Numbered from the stretch's first letter, positions 22,190 through 34,339 are shown. The stretch is DNA of 64,000 nt from Aquatica leii (GCA_035610365.1 CM069433.1:80510236-80574235), one strand, 5' to 3'. The notes: generated by a model from the sequence alone, not told the origin. Translations and numbers: made by a program.

Positions 22190-22910
22190 ATAAAAAAACT
22201 ATTGTTGTACAATAAGAATCGGGAATTATTAGGTTTTTCCAAACTTTTAAACCTATATAACCGACCATGCCCATCAAAACTCACAAAGTTCTAGTATAAA
22301 TATAATAGTTCTAATTTAATGGAATAATGTATTGCTGATAATAATAACATAGCTATCAAAACGCATACGGGCCTAAAATTAATATTTTGGTTTTTGATGT
22401 TTATATACTATTTCAAAACAAAAATAGTTTAATTTAAGAAAGGGTTGAATTAACATCCGTTTAAAGCACATTTTTATTTTTAGCTAATTTAAGATTTATA
22501 GCAAATTATTATTTTTGATAATAAAAAAAAAGTCTACGTAAATAGTATATAAATTAAAAAACAAAACATAATAAAAAACGTTTTTATATAAAACGACTAA
22601 ATAGAAATATAATACATAAATAAAACCATTAAAGTTAAAACTTAAAAAATACACAAAAGCAGCAATGAACTAAATACTAAATGTATAAACGATGTATACG
22701 TATTGAAAAGACTCTTTTCTACAAAAAAACGTAGGACTAAAGAAAGTACAATAAGATACGGATAATTTATATTCAGCAGTAAATCAAAATGATAGAAGGT
22801 AAATAATATTGAGGAAAAAAATACCATGTTTACATTTATTTAGTTGTAATTTTGTAAAAAAGAAACGTTAGTTACAAGCACAGTGTTAAATCTTCATTGT
22901 AAAACTGCGA
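22190..22910. other. AT-rich sequence, no gene seen
   Basis: No recognised gene or repeat. The minus-strand ORFs here look like chance openings in AT-rich DNA. Confidence 0.5.
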
Positions 22911-22917
22911 AATGTTT

Positions 22918-22977
22918 GTAACAATTTATTGTTACTATTTTAATCGTTTATAAACTTGAAATAGTTTATAAACGATT
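22918..22977. repeat. Two adjacent perfect hairpins
   Basis: First hairpin: GTAACAA (22918-22924), 4-base loop, TTGTTAC (22929-22935). Second: AATCGTTTATAAACT (22942-22956), 6-base loop TGAAAT, AGTTTATAAACGATT (22963-22977), a perfect 15-base stem. Only six bases separate them. This is too regular for background AT-rich DNA; it could be a folded-back element end or a cruciform site. The arms are not long enough to resemble a typical pre-miRNA. Confidence 0.6.
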
Positions 22978-22984
22978 GAGTAAC

Positions 22985-24060
22985 TTACCTGGTATTTAGT
23001 AACTTTTAATAAATTCTATATGTATACTGTGTAACTGCGCATGAGATAAAATTATTGTATGTAGAAAAAACTTCAATAGTACGGTATCAGGTGTTGAAGC
23101 TTGTAACAACTGTTTAATATTGATTTATACCTCAACTATTTCTTAGTTACACTTTGAAAGGGTCGATTAAAGTAATGCAAACGCTGTGTAAATTCTTTTA
23201 AGATAGCTCATAATAAAAATGTTTAAAGCTTTAAATCTTTTATCCAATAATAATATTTGATATTGGGCATTCTAAATTTTATTGCATCTTAGATTATGAT
23301 ATATATTTTTTTACTAAAAAAATTAAATTACTTTGTCTTTAAAGATAAATAGAAATTTAAATGCTCAGATACATAAGCAACGTTTAATTTATCAATTACT
23401 TAAAAAAATATTGTTTTTAACAATAAATCAATAGTTAACTAAAAGCTTTTGTCAACGGTGATTGTAATGTTGGTATTTGATAATTAATTTTATTTAGTTT
23501 TTAGTGTATTTATAATATGAGTTTGTAAAAAAAGTACAAAACTGATAAATAGAAACATTAAATCTTAATTTTTTATTATTTAGTATTTAAACTTGAAATT
23601 TAGTATAGAATAGAAATGAGTTAGGATGCAGTTGTTGACTACCAAATTTTACCGCGTGGTTTCCAAGCATTCTAATTAAAGAAGTATTTCTTAGAAAGTT
23701 GTTTGTAACGTTCAAATTTTGTTATTTGTCATTTTGTATATTTTAGATAAATACGAGGTTTAGCAATTCAGTGATAATGGCGCGGTCACTTTGAAATTGG
23801 AGACATTTTCGTCACTTTGTATTTATTGCTGCATAGCGCAAAGCGTTCTAATTTTGTATGCCTAAAAAGATTTTGTATTTATGCTTTACTACCGCTGTAA
23901 TTAAATATGAAAGAAATATTTTGTTAACCAAATCGTTTTGAGAACAGTTTAGAAATAGTTAATGTTTTATTTAAATAAAGTTTTTTCGGTTGTATCGCTA
24001 ATAACGTAATTCACGCCGGTCAAAAATTATACGTTTGTGAGTTATTGTTTGAATTTCAAT
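22985..24060. other. AT-rich sequence, no gene seen
   Basis: A GC-richer spot around 23776-23850 (GGCGCGGTCACTTTG) has no interpretable frame. Otherwise nothing recognised. Confidence 0.5.
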
Positions 24061-24071
24061 TTTTACAGATT

Positions 24072-24250
24072 GTAATAGCGAAGGCTTGCACAGACAGAGA
24101 CTATACTAAGATGAAAACTTCTTTCAGGTTACGACCGTGTAATTATTCTAACTGAGGTTACCAACGTTTTGCCAACTTTTGTAAAGGACTTTATCAAGGA
24201 GTGAGAGAATTCGAAGAACTGAAACAAACAACTGAAATCTAACTAAAAAC
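24072..24250 (+). repeat. Unknown dispersed repeat (pairs with 43.33-43.48 kb)
   Basis: GTAATAGCGAAGGCTTGCAC here against GTAATCGCAACGGCTTCCAC near 43330, then about 100 bases of weaker similarity ending with CCAACGTTTTGCCAACTTTT and GTAAAGGACTTTATCAAG here against CCAATGTTTTGCATTCTTT and GTAAAGGGCTTCATTAG there. One frame gives CNYSN..YQRFANFCKGL against CNQS..CQCFAFFRKGL. It may be the 5' part of the piggyBac-like element downstream, or an unrelated repeat. Confidence 0.35.
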
Positions 24251-24969
24251 CTCTCAAAAGTTAAATAATCAACTTGTGAAACAGGCTAGATTCTAAACTT
24301 TAAAAATGTAAAAAAAGAAAACGATAAACTTGAAAAAGCAAACGACATCCTAATAAAGAACTACTACAGAGTTAGGTAATTAACTTGTGAACCAAGCCAG
24401 ATTCTAAACTCTATAGAAGTGATTTAAAAAGAAGTAGCCTTTGTATATAAAAAAGAAGTATCGTCACACGACTAGTACATACTTGTGGTTAGTAACAATT
24501 GTTTATGGCTTATCGACTTCTGAATTTATTGAAAATGTTTTTATTACCACATTATTTGTTCAAGACTGCCGAGGTATGGTTCAAAATTGTTATGCACTTT
24601 TTGTTTTATATTATATATATTTACCCTTAAGAAAACATAGAAAAAGGAGGTCATTAGAACTTATGAGATCAGTGGAAGCAAAAGTGAAAATGAATTTGAG
24701 ATTGATTTTTTTAAGATTATTTAGTTGGAAATAATACCCAACAAATTGAACATTCTGATACTGATAGTAGTAACGTCAAGTAACAAAACCGGAAAAAATG
24801 TTGAGAGTAATATTGGTAACATTAGTTAATCTTGTGAAAAAATAGATGAATATCATAATTAGCATATTATTACTGAAAGTGACAAAGTTCCAGACAGGAA
24901 GATTAAATTTACATTACCGAATGTTGTGAGTTTCTTCAAGTGTTGTAGAACCTTTAGTTTTTTAATTAT

Positions 24970-26110
24970 TTTTTAGGGATGAGTTAGTTGATGAAATCAT
25001 AAAAAAAACCAAGAGCTATGCTAAAAAAATTAATTGGAAAACAATGATAAAAAACTATTTTAAAAACGTGGAAATATGTCGAACGAGAAAAATTCTGGGC
25101 TTTCATTGAGGTCAATTTGGAAACAATGTCAATTCCAAACATGCAAAAATATTGCTCAACAAATCGAAATAATAAAATTCCTTTCTTCTTAGGTATTTTT
25201 TACAAGACTTGGATTAAACTAAATATTTTGAATATCGCACCTTAAAACGCTTGATTTAGTGAACAAAGACCTAAAAACTTAAGTACAAAAAGTAAACAAT
25301 TTTATTGAGTACACAAACTCAAAATTTTCGAAAAATTTTATACCTGGAGAAAAACGGTTGTGTTGACGAGTCGGTATGAAATTCAAAGGCAGCGTTAGTT
25401 CCTATACATATATATAATCCAAAAAAACATACAAAATGGAGTATAAAAATTTACGTGTTAACAAATTTAGAAACGGCTTACATGTACAATATACCTCCAT
25501 AATACAAAAAACTTATAAAAACTTGTTAAGCCATATTTACCAATAAGCACAAGAATTTTGTTGTATCTTTTTTTCATTTGTAATAAATAAAATACCTACC
25601 GCAATAGGATGCTACATGTACATGGAAAAGTATTAAGCCAATTTACCTTTAGCTAAAAAATTGATGCAAATGAAATGCCACCTAACCGGTACTATTCAAA
25701 CCAATAAAAAAGTGTTCCTGTTATTAAAAAAAAACAATATTTTTAAACAGAACAATTGCTTCTGAAAGAAAAGGAAATATGGCACTGTTGGCTAAAAGAT
25801 AAAAGAACTGAGTACCTGGAATCATGCTGTAATGACATTTACCAGGGTATCAGTAAACCTAACAAAGTGCTCGACTACAATGCTTCATGGGTAGCGCAGA
25901 TTGGACTGATTAATACAAATTAACTTATTGCCCCCTAAAAAAGTTTTTCAAGTGGTGCCAAAAATTATTTTTTAAAGAACAGAAATGTTTATAATCAATG
26001 CGTATATAGTCTATAAAACCATAAAAAACTAGAATAGACGAAAACTAAAAACACACTTTAAATTTTTGAAACAGTTGTTGAACCAATTTTTTCTTTAAAT
26101 TCCATTTGTG
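24970..26110 (+). pseudogene. piggyBac-like transposase remnant
   Basis: Plus strand, with many frame breaks. Visible in order: FRDELVDEIIKKTKSYAKK, typical of the start of the piggyBac DDE_Tnp_1_7 domain; a FIEYTNSKFSKNFIPGEK segment; CVDESV with the first catalytic Asp (25365-25367), followed by a frameshift to KFKGSVS; KKTYKMEYKNLRVN (family: K.P.KWG.K.YVL); GSCCNDIYQGISKPNKVLDYN; and GSADWTD, corresponding to the G.VD..D third catalytic site. The second catalytic Asp (family DNF/YT) is not visible. Intact members excise and insert at TTAA. No TIRs could be found for this copy. It lacks any recognisable C-terminal Cys-rich domain and is the oldest-looking of the three piggyBac remnants. 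Confidence 0.75.
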
Positions 26111-26639
26111 TTATCACAAACTAAATTAATTAAAGAATTGAATTAATAATAACATTAAAATCTTTTTTTTTAGTAAAACAGATGTTTATCTTTAAGATGC
26201 TTCAAGGCAAAAACGTCTCGTAGTTGCTGCACTTTTTAGTAAAAAAAGGACTTGTAGTGCAAAAGGTTAAAGTGTTGACCGAACCTTATTCGCCTAGATC
26301 TAGCGGGGAAAAAACTTTGTACGTAAGCACAAAATTTTCTCTTATTTCTTTAGTCGTTTTTAGTCGCACTAAAATCCGTGTAAGAATTTGTTAATTCTCA
26401 AATTTTAGTAACGTTAGTTTTTTTCACAGTTATCTCTGCATCGTAAGTTGACGTTACATAAAAAAAATCAAAATTATTGTAACTTAACAATTAATATTCA
26501 AATGTTGATGACAAGATAAAATAAACAGGTCCTATTAATTCAAACTTATTTACTTATATAAGTATGAAGAGATCATTTCGTATTAGATTTTAGGTTAACA
26601 CATAAATTTTAATATGTCAAAGTGTAATATTGACATAGG

Positions 26640-27300
26640 CCTAACAACAACGGAAATCTATGCTTATCTAAGTTACTTTAGCCAAAAGAGCTATACGTGT
26701 GTCAGATAATAAAAATCTACAAAAAGAAAAAGAAACACTGTTAGAGTCCCTATAACAAAATGGATACGGGTTTAAAGAGATCCAAAACGCATGGAAAAAA
26801 GCAATAAATCCAAAAGTCAAAGAAAACCTATTACCTCCTACTAGCACCGCTTATTTACCATACTGTATGGGTTCGACAGACCAAATAAGCAGGGTGCTAA
26901 AGAAACATAATATTAAAACTATCTTTACGACTAAGGATATCCTGAACACCTGGTTTACATCTGCTAAAGACAAGCAAGGGGCTCTAAAACATGCCGGAGT
27001 TTACAAAACTCTTTGTTCCTGTGAATCAAGTTATATAGGACAGACGGAGCGCTCTATTAAAGTTAGCGTAAAAGAACATATGTCTGACTGCAAACACCGC
27101 AGAGTTACTAAATCAGCAGTGGCAGAACACCGTGTGGAACCAAGGACACACGCTGAACTTTGACCAAACTAAAGTGTTCTCTAGAACTCCATTCTACTTT
27201 CCCAGACTAATCCGTAAAGCTGTGGAAATAGAAAAACATCCATGTAATATGAACCGAGAAGACGGTTTAAGACTCAGCCAATGTTGACTACAACTATTAT
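26640..27300 (+). pseudogene. Penelope-like element, 3' part with GIY-YIG domain
   Basis: The plus frame starts near KNLQKEKETLLESL and continues with NGYGFKEIQNAWKKA, then TAYLPYCMGSTDQISRVLKK, HNIKTIFTTKDI and GVYKTLCSCESSYIGQTERS. The conserved Arg appears to be replaced by Ser (IKVSVKEHMSDCKH), and TKSAVAEH follows. A frameshift at about 27130 leads into WNQGHTLNF and the segment FYFPRLIRKAVEIEKHPCNMNREDG. The GIY-YIG signature is well preserved apart from that Arg. This belongs to the PLE lineage with the AYLPY..G..D.I.R.LKKH..KTIF region, unlike the PLEs at 14.5 and 49 kb. The reverse transcriptase is absent, so the copy is 5'-truncated. A 3' tail may extend to 27652. Confidence 0.8.
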
Positions 27301-27659
27301 ATCTTCTAAGACAAAGATCAACTTCTTGGAAAGGACACAAACACTTACTCTAAGTAATAACAAAGTCAGTTAAACGGTAACGGAAAGATAAGGTTCGTTA
27401 ATACCGGTAATCGCTATTGGTATCAATATCGTCATTTACATTTTTTTTTCAGTGACATTTACCACTCTGAAGATGCAAGCTGCAATGTCTTGCAAAACGT
27501 CAGTTTGTTTGGGTTTACAAACGACAATACGACAAAGGCCAAGTTCTACTGTTTGTTTTGTCTCTCAAGAAGAGACTAGGACCAAGCCTAAGTCTGGGTG
27601 TTTAACTACGACGCGGTATAAGCTAAAAGTCGCTTATAAACATAAAACATAAATCGCCA

Positions 27660-29220
27660 AAGCTTAAGATTTTATAGTAGTTTTTTATCTCAGCCATTAC
27701 GTAATTTGTATATCTAGGTTCTACCCAAAAGCATGGGACACATTGGTAAATTATTTTTTGTACTATATTACGACCACACAGAATTCAATTTTTTTCTTGT
27801 AAGTTGGCTAGCAAATGCTGAGGCTTTGCATGCAGTAGTCGAATATGTTCTGTTTTAGCTAATAATTTAGCAAGGATGTGATTGCCTGCTATTAATGCTG
27901 GATGTCTTTTATGAAATTGATAATTGGATTAAATTAATCTTCCCCTTATTCTTAGTATATTATGTTCATGAATAAATAGACTCAGATGTAACAGTTTGCT
28001 GTTTCCCTAAACTTGGTGACAGCGCTTTAACGATTTAATATTGTCAGAAAAGCTTTGGGATTGTGCAATTTTTAATAAAATACTTATGAAAGTTTTAATT
28101 TGTTACCCGTAAGAGGTCCATACTGTTTAATATTGGTTAATGCATTTTGTTTGAACCTAAAAATATGTATATGCAACTACTCGTTGTAGTTTATTTGTTA
28201 ACGAATATCGATTGAATAAATGATCACAGTTAGCTGAGATCAATAGCGTCAATATAAGTTTTTGCATTTTCTTGGAATATTTTGAGGAATGCTGAGGGTT
28301 GTGTGGTTTGATTATCGACCATTCTTGCATTAGCAATTTTAGACATTCCGGTCCATGCCACCATAAGTCCGAATCAGCAAACAGATAACGGGAAATTCCT
28401 CTTCAGATTAAGTCATCAGGATTGCTTTCAGTACAGGTGTGACATCATTTTGCATCAGGAGTTAGATTTTAAAGTTGCAATGTGCGATTAGCAACAAACA
28501 CATTTCACATATTATTAGGAACGCCATGTAGCTATGGTAATACTATTGTTCAATCACTCCACAACTACGTAGAATCGGTGTGTATATTTAATGCCGAATT
28601 TACCGTTTTTACTAATTTTGTCATTAATAGGGCTACACATTGTTCTAGCCGTGGTATTGTAATGATTTTTACTGGTGCGATCTTTGACTTAACACATATC
28701 AGACTTATGATTACTTCACCTCCTTTGTTTTGTGTGCGGATATATACACATGCTCCGTATTCATTATGTGATGCGTCAGCAAATACATGAATGCTTCTTT
28801 TAACTACATCGTCACATGTGACACGTCGGGGAACCTAAAGATGATGTAACCTATCCAAATTATTGTAAAATTGTTTCCATTCATTTTGCACCTTTACTGT
28901 AAGATTATCGTCCCACCCAATATTTAATTGCCATAGTTTCTGCAGAAGTACTTTAATCACTATTATGACTGGCCCTATGAGTCCTAAGGAATCGTAATTC
29001 ACGGAAAAGATAACTGTTTTATTTATCTGTTCTGGTAATTTGAACCTTTCAATTTTGTAACTTAATAGATTGAATTGAAAATGCCATAAAAGTTCTAACG
29101 GCTGCGTTTCATTATTTTTCCCAATGTTTAGAATTGCGTTTGAGTCTGCGTTTGTAATTTCGCGTAATAATTGTTGCTGTAGATTTTAGCCAATTGGTTG
29201 CAACACGCTAAATGGTCTTG
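27660..29220 (-). pseudogene. BEL/Pao retrotransposon pol remnant (RNase H and integrase N-terminus)
   Basis: Minus strand, read from 29220 down, with several stops and frameshifts. From high to low coordinates: VIFSVNYDSLGLIGPVI (family FDPLGL.GP), KLWQLNIGWDD, then HVFADASHNEYGACVYIR, KSKIAPVKIITIPRLEQC, a SALNIHTDST segment (TDS motif), VPNN..NVFVANRTLQL (family VANRV..I), LWWHGPECL, LTNKLQRVVAY, and HILAKLLAKTEHIRLLHAKP with the integrase zinc-binding His and IIYQCVPC with its CxxC. This is the BEL/Pao pol order (RT end, RNase H, integrase). The 5' gag/RT region and both LTRs were not found. It abuts the PLE fragment ending near 27.65 kb, tail to tail. Confidence 0.85.
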
Positions 29221-29694
29221 GACCTAAATAAATATTTATGAGTTATTTACCAATTTATGAAAAAACTTATACCAAATTACTAAACGCATTTATGTATACA
29301 TATGATTTCTTTTACCAACGTACTTAACAACGGATGTGTCAATCAGCATTAACTATAATTATTATTGAGTATACATTTCTAACTAAGCTAAAATATAAAC
29401 TACATAAAAATTTACTTAAGGCGTCAACAACTTGTTTTATTTACTTTATGGTTGTATTTTTGTCGATTATAAGACTGGATAATTAAGTTTATAAGTGTTG
29501 TAGGATACTTATTTAATTTCAAAATGTTTTGAATTTTATATATCAAAATCAATTAAAATCCAAATTAAAAATAATTAAACAATATATGGTTATGAAAATT
29601 TTGATTAACAAAACACCATGAAATTAATAAGTTTTACTAAGGTAAACATTCCCACGGACATAATGGAATTTCTTTCTATAAATTACAAGTATTC
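29221..29694. other. AT-rich sequence, no gene seen
   Basis: Nothing recognised between the BEL/Pao pol remnant and the Tc1/IS630 element. Confidence 0.5.
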
Positions 29695-30940
29695 TACAGA
29701 GCGCCGAAGTAAACAGTCCCCGGAAAATATGTGAACTAACTTTAAGAATTTGAAGCGGTAAATGTTTCAACCAATCACAATTTGCAAGTACCGTCCGCTT
29801 GAAAAATTAAATTACAATCAAAATTTCTTGATTGCGTTGGGTTTGTTTACATCTTTACCTCCTGTTTTCTGAAAAATTCGTAGTTATTTAGTTAGTTTTT
29901 GTCAAGACTTTTTTAAACGCTGAATCACGTAAGTGTATTTATAACATTTTTTAAGTATAACCGTTGTAGCATAATCTCATTAATTACTTTTAAATCTGTA
30001 TTTAATTCCAGTGTTAATTCTACGAACCATTTATTCCGAAGCAAGAAACATTATTAAAAATGTTGTGAAGTTTTTTGATAAACTCTCCCTTTAGAGAAGG
30101 CAACCAAACTAGCTGCTGTAGCAGCGGGCAGAACAACCACATTTATAAAAAAATCTGAAGTGAATCGATAATAAGCAGTAATGGAATTTTAAGATCTTCC
30201 TTGAAGAAAAAAATAAGTATTTTACAATACTTCGAAAATAATGGAGTAATGACACCAAATGAAATGCGTAAAGTGTTAGTAAAACTTCTTAACCTAACTT
30301 CTTAAAAAACACGGGCATACAGTGTTACGTTTGCCATCTTACCACTACGATTTAAACCCGATTGAGTTGGCATTGAGTTTAACAAAACTTTACTATGAAT
30401 AATATTACACAGAGTGGTCTTGACATAAAAACCTTAGTAAAAAATGCATTTTCTGAGATAACTGCATTGGACTGGGATAAACATCGTCAACATGTGAATC
30501 AGTCGGCACAAAAAATGTGACTGGATGTAACTGTCGAAAACCTGACGTTTATGATGAACACTGAATCATCTGACGATAAAAGTTGTAATGGAGAAAACGA
30601 AAGTGACAGTGATAGATTTTTTTATAATTGTGTTTTTTGATGTAATTAAGTAATCTTTAGAATTACTTTTAGAAATATGTAATTATTATATTTTGTAATG
30701 CCCTACCTAATCTTTTAGAAAAGTAAATGTGTAATTACAATTTATTTTAATAATATTAAAGTCATAGTGTTTTTCTGAAATAACCTCAAATTTCAACAAG
30801 GTCTGATGATTATCTACACGGGTAGCATATAAACGATTTGAATTTCCCATCAAAATACTTTTTAATTTAAGTGTACCTTTAGAATTAAAGTGATACCAGC
30901 CACGCCTCTCCAGGGACTTTGTTTATTCAGCTCAACTGTA
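29695..30940 (+). mobile_element. Tc1/mariner (IS630)-like DNA transposon with TA duplications, internally deleted
   Basis: Flanked by TA at 29695-29696 and 30939-30940. The ends form imperfect TIRs of about 30 bases: left CAGAGCGCCGAAGTAAACA then GTCCCCGGA (29697-29724); right, on the minus strand, CAGTTGAGCTGAATAAACA then AAGTCCCTGGA (30938-30909). The 1242-base interior carries a plus-strand IS630/DDE_3-type transposase remnant. TA duplication plus CAG termini is standard for the superfamily. The central third of the transposase is missing, so this was probably a non-autonomous deletion derivative. Some end assignment rests on visual alignment. Confidence 0.75.
30080..30640 (+). pseudogene. 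IS630/DDE_3-like transposase remnant
   Basis: N-terminal part: KATKLAAVAAGRTTTFIKKS, a helix-turn-helix type segment (about 30098-30160). It joins after a short spacer to the C-terminal catalytic block HTVLRLPSYHYDLNPIELAL (about 30312-30375), where DLNPIE carries the last acidic residue of the DDE/D triad. A long acidic tail (about 30560-30640) reads as Asp/Ser/Glu-rich, typical of the arthropod members with an SDD-rich C-terminus. The first two catalytic aspartates and the intervening 150 or so residues are absent. Multiple stops show it is not functional. Confidence 0.75.
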
Positions 30941-30944
30941 TACC

Positions 30945-32080
30945 AGTTATTTACAAACAATTTTCTTTGTTTCATATAATAGCACATATAGAAATTATAA
31001 TTCAAGACAATACAATCAGTCATAAAAATCAGTTAAGGACTAAATGTGTAAACTTTATTACAAATAACATCCTCCATAATAAACAATAATAAATATAAAA
31101 ATTCAATAGAACAAGCAACTGCTTCAGTTTTTTTGCTGCGTTTCGCAATGAAGTACGTAAGCTTGCTTTGATTGAAACATATTGAGAGTAGCTCAATCTC
31201 TACGTTGCACTCTCGCATTGCATCAATTAAAACACAAGAATCGTTAAAGAGTGGACATGACATGTCCAAGGTATCAATGTCTGAATTGCGAGTACGTATG
31301 GCTAGAGTGGAAGATATTTGAAAACTGCAACATTGATAAAACCAGCTACCAAAGTAATCTAATCACGGCTCATCCTTTTGAGACCAATCATACATCGTTC
31401 TAAAGAAAACTTTAGCATAGAACGTTTATATTGGTTTTAAATCAATCTTAAATCCATTACATGCATGTATCACATTTAACTACTTTACAATACAACCAAG
31501 GACGGTTGGTATTACTTTAGTAGTTCAAATTCACGAGATAAAATTGTTAGCAATATCAACAAGGCATTTCATACATAGCAATAATAGAATTAAGGTGAAT
31601 AAAAAACAAATATACTCAAAACTCTCCGCAAGTTCCGTTTACAATTACAAAAACAACATATCTATGTCTAAAACTAGATAATTATTTATGATTAAGTTTT
31701 TTATTTAGACGCGAGAACAAAGAAATCGATACGTAAACTCAAGATCGTTACGTAAGTTCGATATCAAATTCCATTCAATTATTGTAATATAGTTTGAATC
31801 AAAAATTAAGACAAAAGAACACATGACAATATCTTTTAACTAAATTACAAGAAAATATACTACAAAAATAAAAGAAAAATATAATAATTAACAACCGAAA
31901 CAAAGACAGGCGCAATCTAACTCATGCGTCTTAAGTGAACCAAGAGAACATGCATTAACTAAAGCATTCAAACTGACTTAAATTGCAATTTCAAATAACA
32001 TTTAATTACTTTGAAATTGAATATATGAAAAAATTCATACCTGAAAGTGCAATAGCACTTATACTTATTATTATTTTTTA
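30945..32080. other. AT-rich sequence; unassigned minus-strand ORF
   Basis: A 78-codon minus-strand ORF (31033-31269) has moderate composition but no family motif that I recognise. It could be chance. Nothing else seen. Confidence 0.4.
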
Positions 32081-32088
32081 CACAAAGT

Positions 32089-32205
32089 TTAATTTTTTCC
32101 TGCAAGCGCTAACCTCGCCATGCCTAAAACACATTTTGATAGACAAATAACTACGCAGGCAACCAACGACGCTTGTAAAATTTGAACTCGAATATTCCTA
32201 TACAT
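32089..32205 (-). CDS. Candidate signal-peptide exon of a small secreted protein
   Basis: The minus-strand ATG at 32205-32203 has a favourable context (AACAAAAATG). It opens MYRNIRVQILQ followed by ASLVACVVICLSKCVLG, a textbook signal peptide: a basic start, a hydrophobic core and a possible Gly/Ala-type cleavage site. The frame then ends after 38 codons. A GCGAG|GTTAGC donor lies about 30 codons in (plus-strand position about 32116), so it could be a first coding exon whose continuation lies further left. No downstream exon was found and the locus is AT-rich, so a chance hydrophobic ORF remains plausible. I do not recognise the protein. Confidence 0.25.
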   Translation of the reverse strand: MYRNIRVQILQASLVACVVICLSKCVLGMARLALAGKN

Positions 32206-32289
32206 TTTTGTTAGAGATGTAACATACTTTTCAAAATAATATGTATTGAAAACCACACGTTTGATAATCATAATGAACCACATTGTAAA

Positions 32290-33950
32290 AGGAGTGTTAA
32301 ATGATATAAAACTAAAATTGCATTGGTTAACTTATATCTCTGAATGAGGTTACTTCAATTTAAAATTCATTGGCGAGTATCATAATTCAAAAACATTTAA
32401 AAATCAAATGCATAAGTACATATGAAAAATTCAGTTGTTATAATTTTTAGTAACAGTTTGTTTGTTAGAATACATTTATTATAATGCACGTACTTATCTT
32501 ATCTACTAAATATACAATATGTTTGAAAAAAATACAAGTGGCGATTTAGGTAAAAAGATGTTTTGAACAAATCTGTTTACAAACCATTTAATAATGTACT
32601 TTCACCGCAAATCTATTATTTTTGAAGATTACTTACTAATTTCTTTAAACAAACAATCGCACATTTCAAAAGTGGCGTTGAAAAACTGAAATGCATGTCT
32701 CCCTTTAACATAGTAGTACTGTAGTCTAATCGCGGTCATAGGAGCGGTATTTTACATGAATGCGTTCTTGTGTCGATCTTGTTTTTACCTGGTTATAGTT
32801 ATAACAAACAAAATCAAAACACATAACATAATGCAGTTTAAGGGTGATAATTTTCTAGTACTTTTTTTATATTTTAATCATAGAAATACGCGTTTTAAAC
32901 GTTTATACCTTCAACAATTAGTTTTTGTTGTAAAACACATTTACTTTTTCTTATGCAATAAAACAATTAAAAATAAATGTTTGTTTGTAGCTAAGTTTGT
33001 AAAAATATATTGATTCTAATGTAAACAAGATATATAGTAAAACATAATCTAACATATAAAAATCTGTTTTCTTTAATTAGAAAAAACTTCTATAAGTCAC
33101 TTGTTTTATAATAAACTACAATTTTAAATATGCTATAAAAAACCAAATTAATTTTTATCTTAAAACGATAAAAAATTGTTCTTTTATTAATCATTGATTT
33201 TAAGCGTCTTTAAATTCTAAAATTCAATTTGATTAATTGTTTATTTTATAAGCAGTAGGTAATCTAAAATAGTTAGTCGCATTTTATCGTACCTGAACAA
33301 TTAAGTTTAAAACGCGAGATTTTTATATTTTGCTCTGGTTATTCTGTTTTTAAAAAATTTCAGTTTTTAAATTTAGAAAATTAATTGGTAGTTTGCAACC
33401 TTGAAGGTAAACATTTAAAATTTAAATTTTAAGCTTAATCATTAATTTTCAAAATTGAAACTGAATGAAAAATTATTATCCACCTCACTAAAAATTCAAT
33501 AGTTAATTGCTATTAAATCTCAATGTTTGTATAAAAACATATTTTAAGAATAAAACTATAAAAAAGATTTATACACAAAACTTATCGTTTGTATACTTAT
33601 AATCGTTACATAAAAAATACAAATTGTCTAAATAGATATCGTTTTATTTGATGTAAAAATATATGTAAATTTACCTTAGGATAGAATTTAAACACAGTTG
33701 CACAAATTACAAACTTTGTTAAAACACATCGGTAGGTTATCTTTCAAAAATTTATTTATGTTTACTGATGTATGAAAATTGAGATTTTTATAAATTGGAT
33801 TTTCATACGTTTTCTATTATTTTAGTTGAACTAAATAAATTGTTTTAATGTAAACTGTCGGAAAGAAGCGTCGATTCAAATGTTTACAGCTTATATTTAT
33901 TTCAACTTATATTTAACTGTTGCCCCAAAAACTCTGTAATCACATTCAAA
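32290..33950. other. AT-rich sequence, no gene seen
   Basis: No supported features. The ORF-like stretch at 32756-33013 is Phe/Lys/Asn-rich, as expected by chance in AT-rich DNA. Confidence 0.5.
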
Positions 33951-33959
33951 GCCTGATAT

Positions 33960-34330
33960 AAATCAAGTCCAAAGAAATAGAGATAGAATATTCTTCTCAG
34001 TATATAAAAATAGTCATTTCAATAATAATAATAATAATATTAGTTTTGAAATAATAATCGAAGTGATAAAAAATATTGCAGATGATCTCAAATCAGAAAT
34101 TTCGTTTTTGAAGTTTAAGCACTAAAGGTTTAGCATATCACTGTAATTTATTAAACATTAAAACAGGTAAAATGCAACAAACCAATCGAAATATAGAATA
34201 AATATAAACGATTCTTCTCAACATATAGAAATAATTACTTCATTAATAATCTTATTGCTTTATACACAATAACAAGTGTTCAAAGGTATTCCAGATCTCA
34301 AATTCCTCGATCTGTAATAATTTACTAGTT
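33960..34330. repeat. Diverged tandem duplication with (AAT)n microsatellite
   Basis: A unit at 33970-34045 (AAAGAAATAGAGATAGAATA, then ATTCTTCTCAGTATATA, then ATTTCAATAATAAT) recurs at about 34182-34255 (CGAAATATAGAATA, then ATTCTTCTCAACATATAG, then CTTCATTAATAAT). A CAGATGATCTCAAAT block near 34080 corresponds to CCAGATCTCAAAT near 34288. Period about 210 bases. A pure (AAT) run sits at 34021-34040. Confidence 0.45.
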
Positions 34331-34339
34331 TGTTGTGTT

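Noticed and set aside
28482-28790. 102-codon plus-strand ORF
   Set aside because: Antisense to the minus-strand BEL/Pao RNase H region, which has clear family motifs.
31033-31269. 78-codon minus-strand ORF as a host gene
   Set aside because: No recognisable family, no splice or start context that decides; an ORF of this length occurs by chance.
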